Origin: Deltaproteobacteria bacterium
Lineage (GTDB): Bacteria; Desulfobacterota; Desulfomonilia; UBA1062
Direction: 5' to 3'
NCBI GenBank assembly: GCA_003643935.1
Contig: QMLJ01000027.1
Coordinates: 1 to 9,148 of the forward strand
DNA: 9,148 nt
This document shows, piece by piece, positions 8,162 through 9,148 of the stretch. The first letter of the stretch is position 1, and the number at the start of each line of letters is the position of its first letter. The notes under the pieces are model-generated. The model was given only the letters and a program-made list of their open reading frames with translations, made no database searches and was not told where the DNA came from. A program made the position numbers and the translations under genes.

Positions 8162-9148
8162 AGGTTCTGGTACTGCCTGGGGATGGCATAGGCCAGGAGG
8201 TCACCGAGGCTGCAGTGGCTGTTCTTAAAGAGGTGGCACCTGGCATTGAAGTGGACTACGGCCTTATAGGCGGAAGTGCCTTTGACGAGACCGGGATGCC
8301 CTTGCCTGACGAGACCGTGGACAAGGTAAAGACGTGCGGCGCCGTACTCATGGGTGCCGTGGGCGGTAGCAAGTGGGATACACTCGAGCACAAGCTCAGG
8401 CCAGAAGCCGGCCTTCTTGGTATAAGGCAGGTTATGGGTGTCTACGCAAACCTAAGGCCTGCCAGGGTCTTCAAACCCCTCTTGGCTTCATCCACGCTCA
8501 AGAAAGAGGTGATAGACGGCGTGGATATGCTCATAGTGAGGGAACTTATAGGCGGGATCTACTTTGGTGAGCCAAGGGGAATAGATAGGCTTGATGACGG
8601 CTCGTACCGTGGATACAATACACTCGTATATACATCGGCCGAGATAGAGCGAATAGCGAGGAAGGCATTTACAATAGCCCTTGGAAGGCGAAAGAGTCTC
8701 ACATCAGTGGACAAGGCAAACGTTCTAGAGAGCTCCAGGCTATGGAGAAAGGTCGTTGATGAGGTGTCAAAAGACTTTCCAGGGGTGAATCTGGAACACA
8801 TGTATGTGGATAACTGTGCCATGCAGATAATAAGGGAACCAACGCAGTTCGACGTTATAGTCACCCAGAATCTCTTCGGTGACATACTGAGTGACGAGGC
8901 CTCCATGATTACGGGTTCCCTTGGCATGTTACCCTCCGCAAGCATGGGCGAGACCAAGGCGCTTTATGAGCCGGTGCACGGATCAGCGCCTGACATAGCA
9001 GGTAAGGACATTGCCAATCCAATAGGTGCTATTCTCTCGGCTGCAATGATGCTCAGGTATTCCTTTGACATGGTGGAGGCCTCCCAGAGGATTGAAAAAG
9101 CAGTTGATAATGTCCTTGCCAAGGGTATTAGGACAAGCGATATCAGCT
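8158..9148 (+). CDS. leuB: 3-isopropylmalate dehydrogenase, 3'-partial
   Basis: Cytoplasmic NAD-dependent enzyme oxidising and decarboxylating 3-isopropylmalate to 2-oxoisocaproate, the last step before transamination to leucine. The frame is open from ATG 8158 to the window edge: 330 codons of an expected 355-365, so only the C-terminal end is missing. LPGDGIG at 6-12 opens the protein. Glu83, Leu86, Leu87 and Arg90 in PEAGLLGIR are the isopropylmalate-recognising residues of the family, which separate LeuB from isocitrate dehydrogenase. Arg100, Arg128, Tyr135 ([10 protein letters not shown] 132-141), Lys186 in DKANV, Asp218, Asp242 and Asp246 complete the active site and metal site. [15 protein letters not shown] at 274-288 has Asp279, which selects NAD over NADP. 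A ribosome binding site GAGGGG (8146-8151) lies 6 nt upstream, and the start overlaps the leuD stop as ATGA. Confidence 0.96.
   Translation, partial: MKVLVLPGDGIGQEVTEAAVAVLKEVAPGIEVDYGLIGGSAFDETGMPLPDETVDKVKTCGAVLMGAVGGSKWDTLEHKLRPEAGLLGIRQVMGVYANLRPARVFKPLLASSTLKKEVIDGVDMLIVRELIGGIYFGEPRGIDRLDDGSYRGYNTLVYTSAEIERIARKAFTIALGRRKSLTSVDKANVLESSRLWRKVVDEVSKDFPGVNLEHMYVDNCAMQIIREPTQFDVIVTQNLFGDILSDEASMITGSLGMLPSASMGETKALYEPVHGSAPDIAGKDIANPIGAILSAAMMLRYSFDMVEASQRIEKAVDNVLAKGIRTSDIS

Noticed and set aside
8158..9148. leuB as isocitrate or tartrate dehydrogenase
   Set aside because: Glu83/Leu86/Leu87 and Asp279 are the isopropylmalate- and NAD-specific residues, and the gene overlaps leuD.

Overview
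The window is a single, tightly packed, plus-strand gene cluster for branched-chain amino acid biosynthesis, with the two genes of phosphatidylethanolamine synthesis set in its middle. The order is DUF465 small protein, ilvB, ilvN, ilvC, psd, pssA, leuA, leuC, leuD, leuB. The last gene runs off the right edge, and the first may begin just left of the window. Gaps between consecutive genes are 40, 9, 2 and 2 nt, then a 4-nt overlap, a 44-nt overlap, a 16-nt gap and two more 4-nt overlaps. There is therefore no non-coding stretch over 40 bases, and I see no RNA gene, mobile element, CRISPR array or long repeat.

Layout: 3-230 is a small helical DUF465/YdcH-like protein. 271-3488 holds acetolactate synthase (large and small subunits) and ketol-acid reductoisomerase, the first two steps of the valine/isoleucine/leucine route. 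3491-4875 holds a short-type phosphatidylserine decarboxylase and a CDP-diacylglycerol--serine O-phosphatidyltransferase, which together make PE from CDP-diacylglycerol and serine. 4832-9148 holds the leucine branch: 2-isopropylmalate synthase, the two subunits of the small-type isopropylmalate isomerase, and 3-isopropylmalate dehydrogenase. Dihydroxyacid dehydratase (ilvD), branched-chain aminotransferase (ilvE) and threonine deaminase are absent and must lie elsewhere. The catalytic residues I looked for are all present, so every enzyme looks intact.

Organism: the order ilvB-ilvN-ilvC-psd-pssA-leuA, with 420-residue and 164-residue LeuC/LeuD, recalls Desulfobacterota (e.g. Geobacter relatives), Nitrospirota and neighbouring anaerobic, often thermophilic, lineages. 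This is from memory of gene orders. The DNA is of middling GC and clearly favours AGG for arginine and ATA for isoleucine, which fits such lineages but does not settle the phylum. Shine-Dalgarno sites are strong, and GTG/TTG starts are used for psd, leuC and leuD.

This looks like an ordinary, well-conserved metabolic operon rather than a new system. The points most worth a second look are the lipid genes inside the amino acid operon, a pair of mutually exclusive hairpins with a T-run over the first codons of psd, the 44-nt pssA/leuA overlap, and the unusual FGSL self-cleavage motif of Psd.
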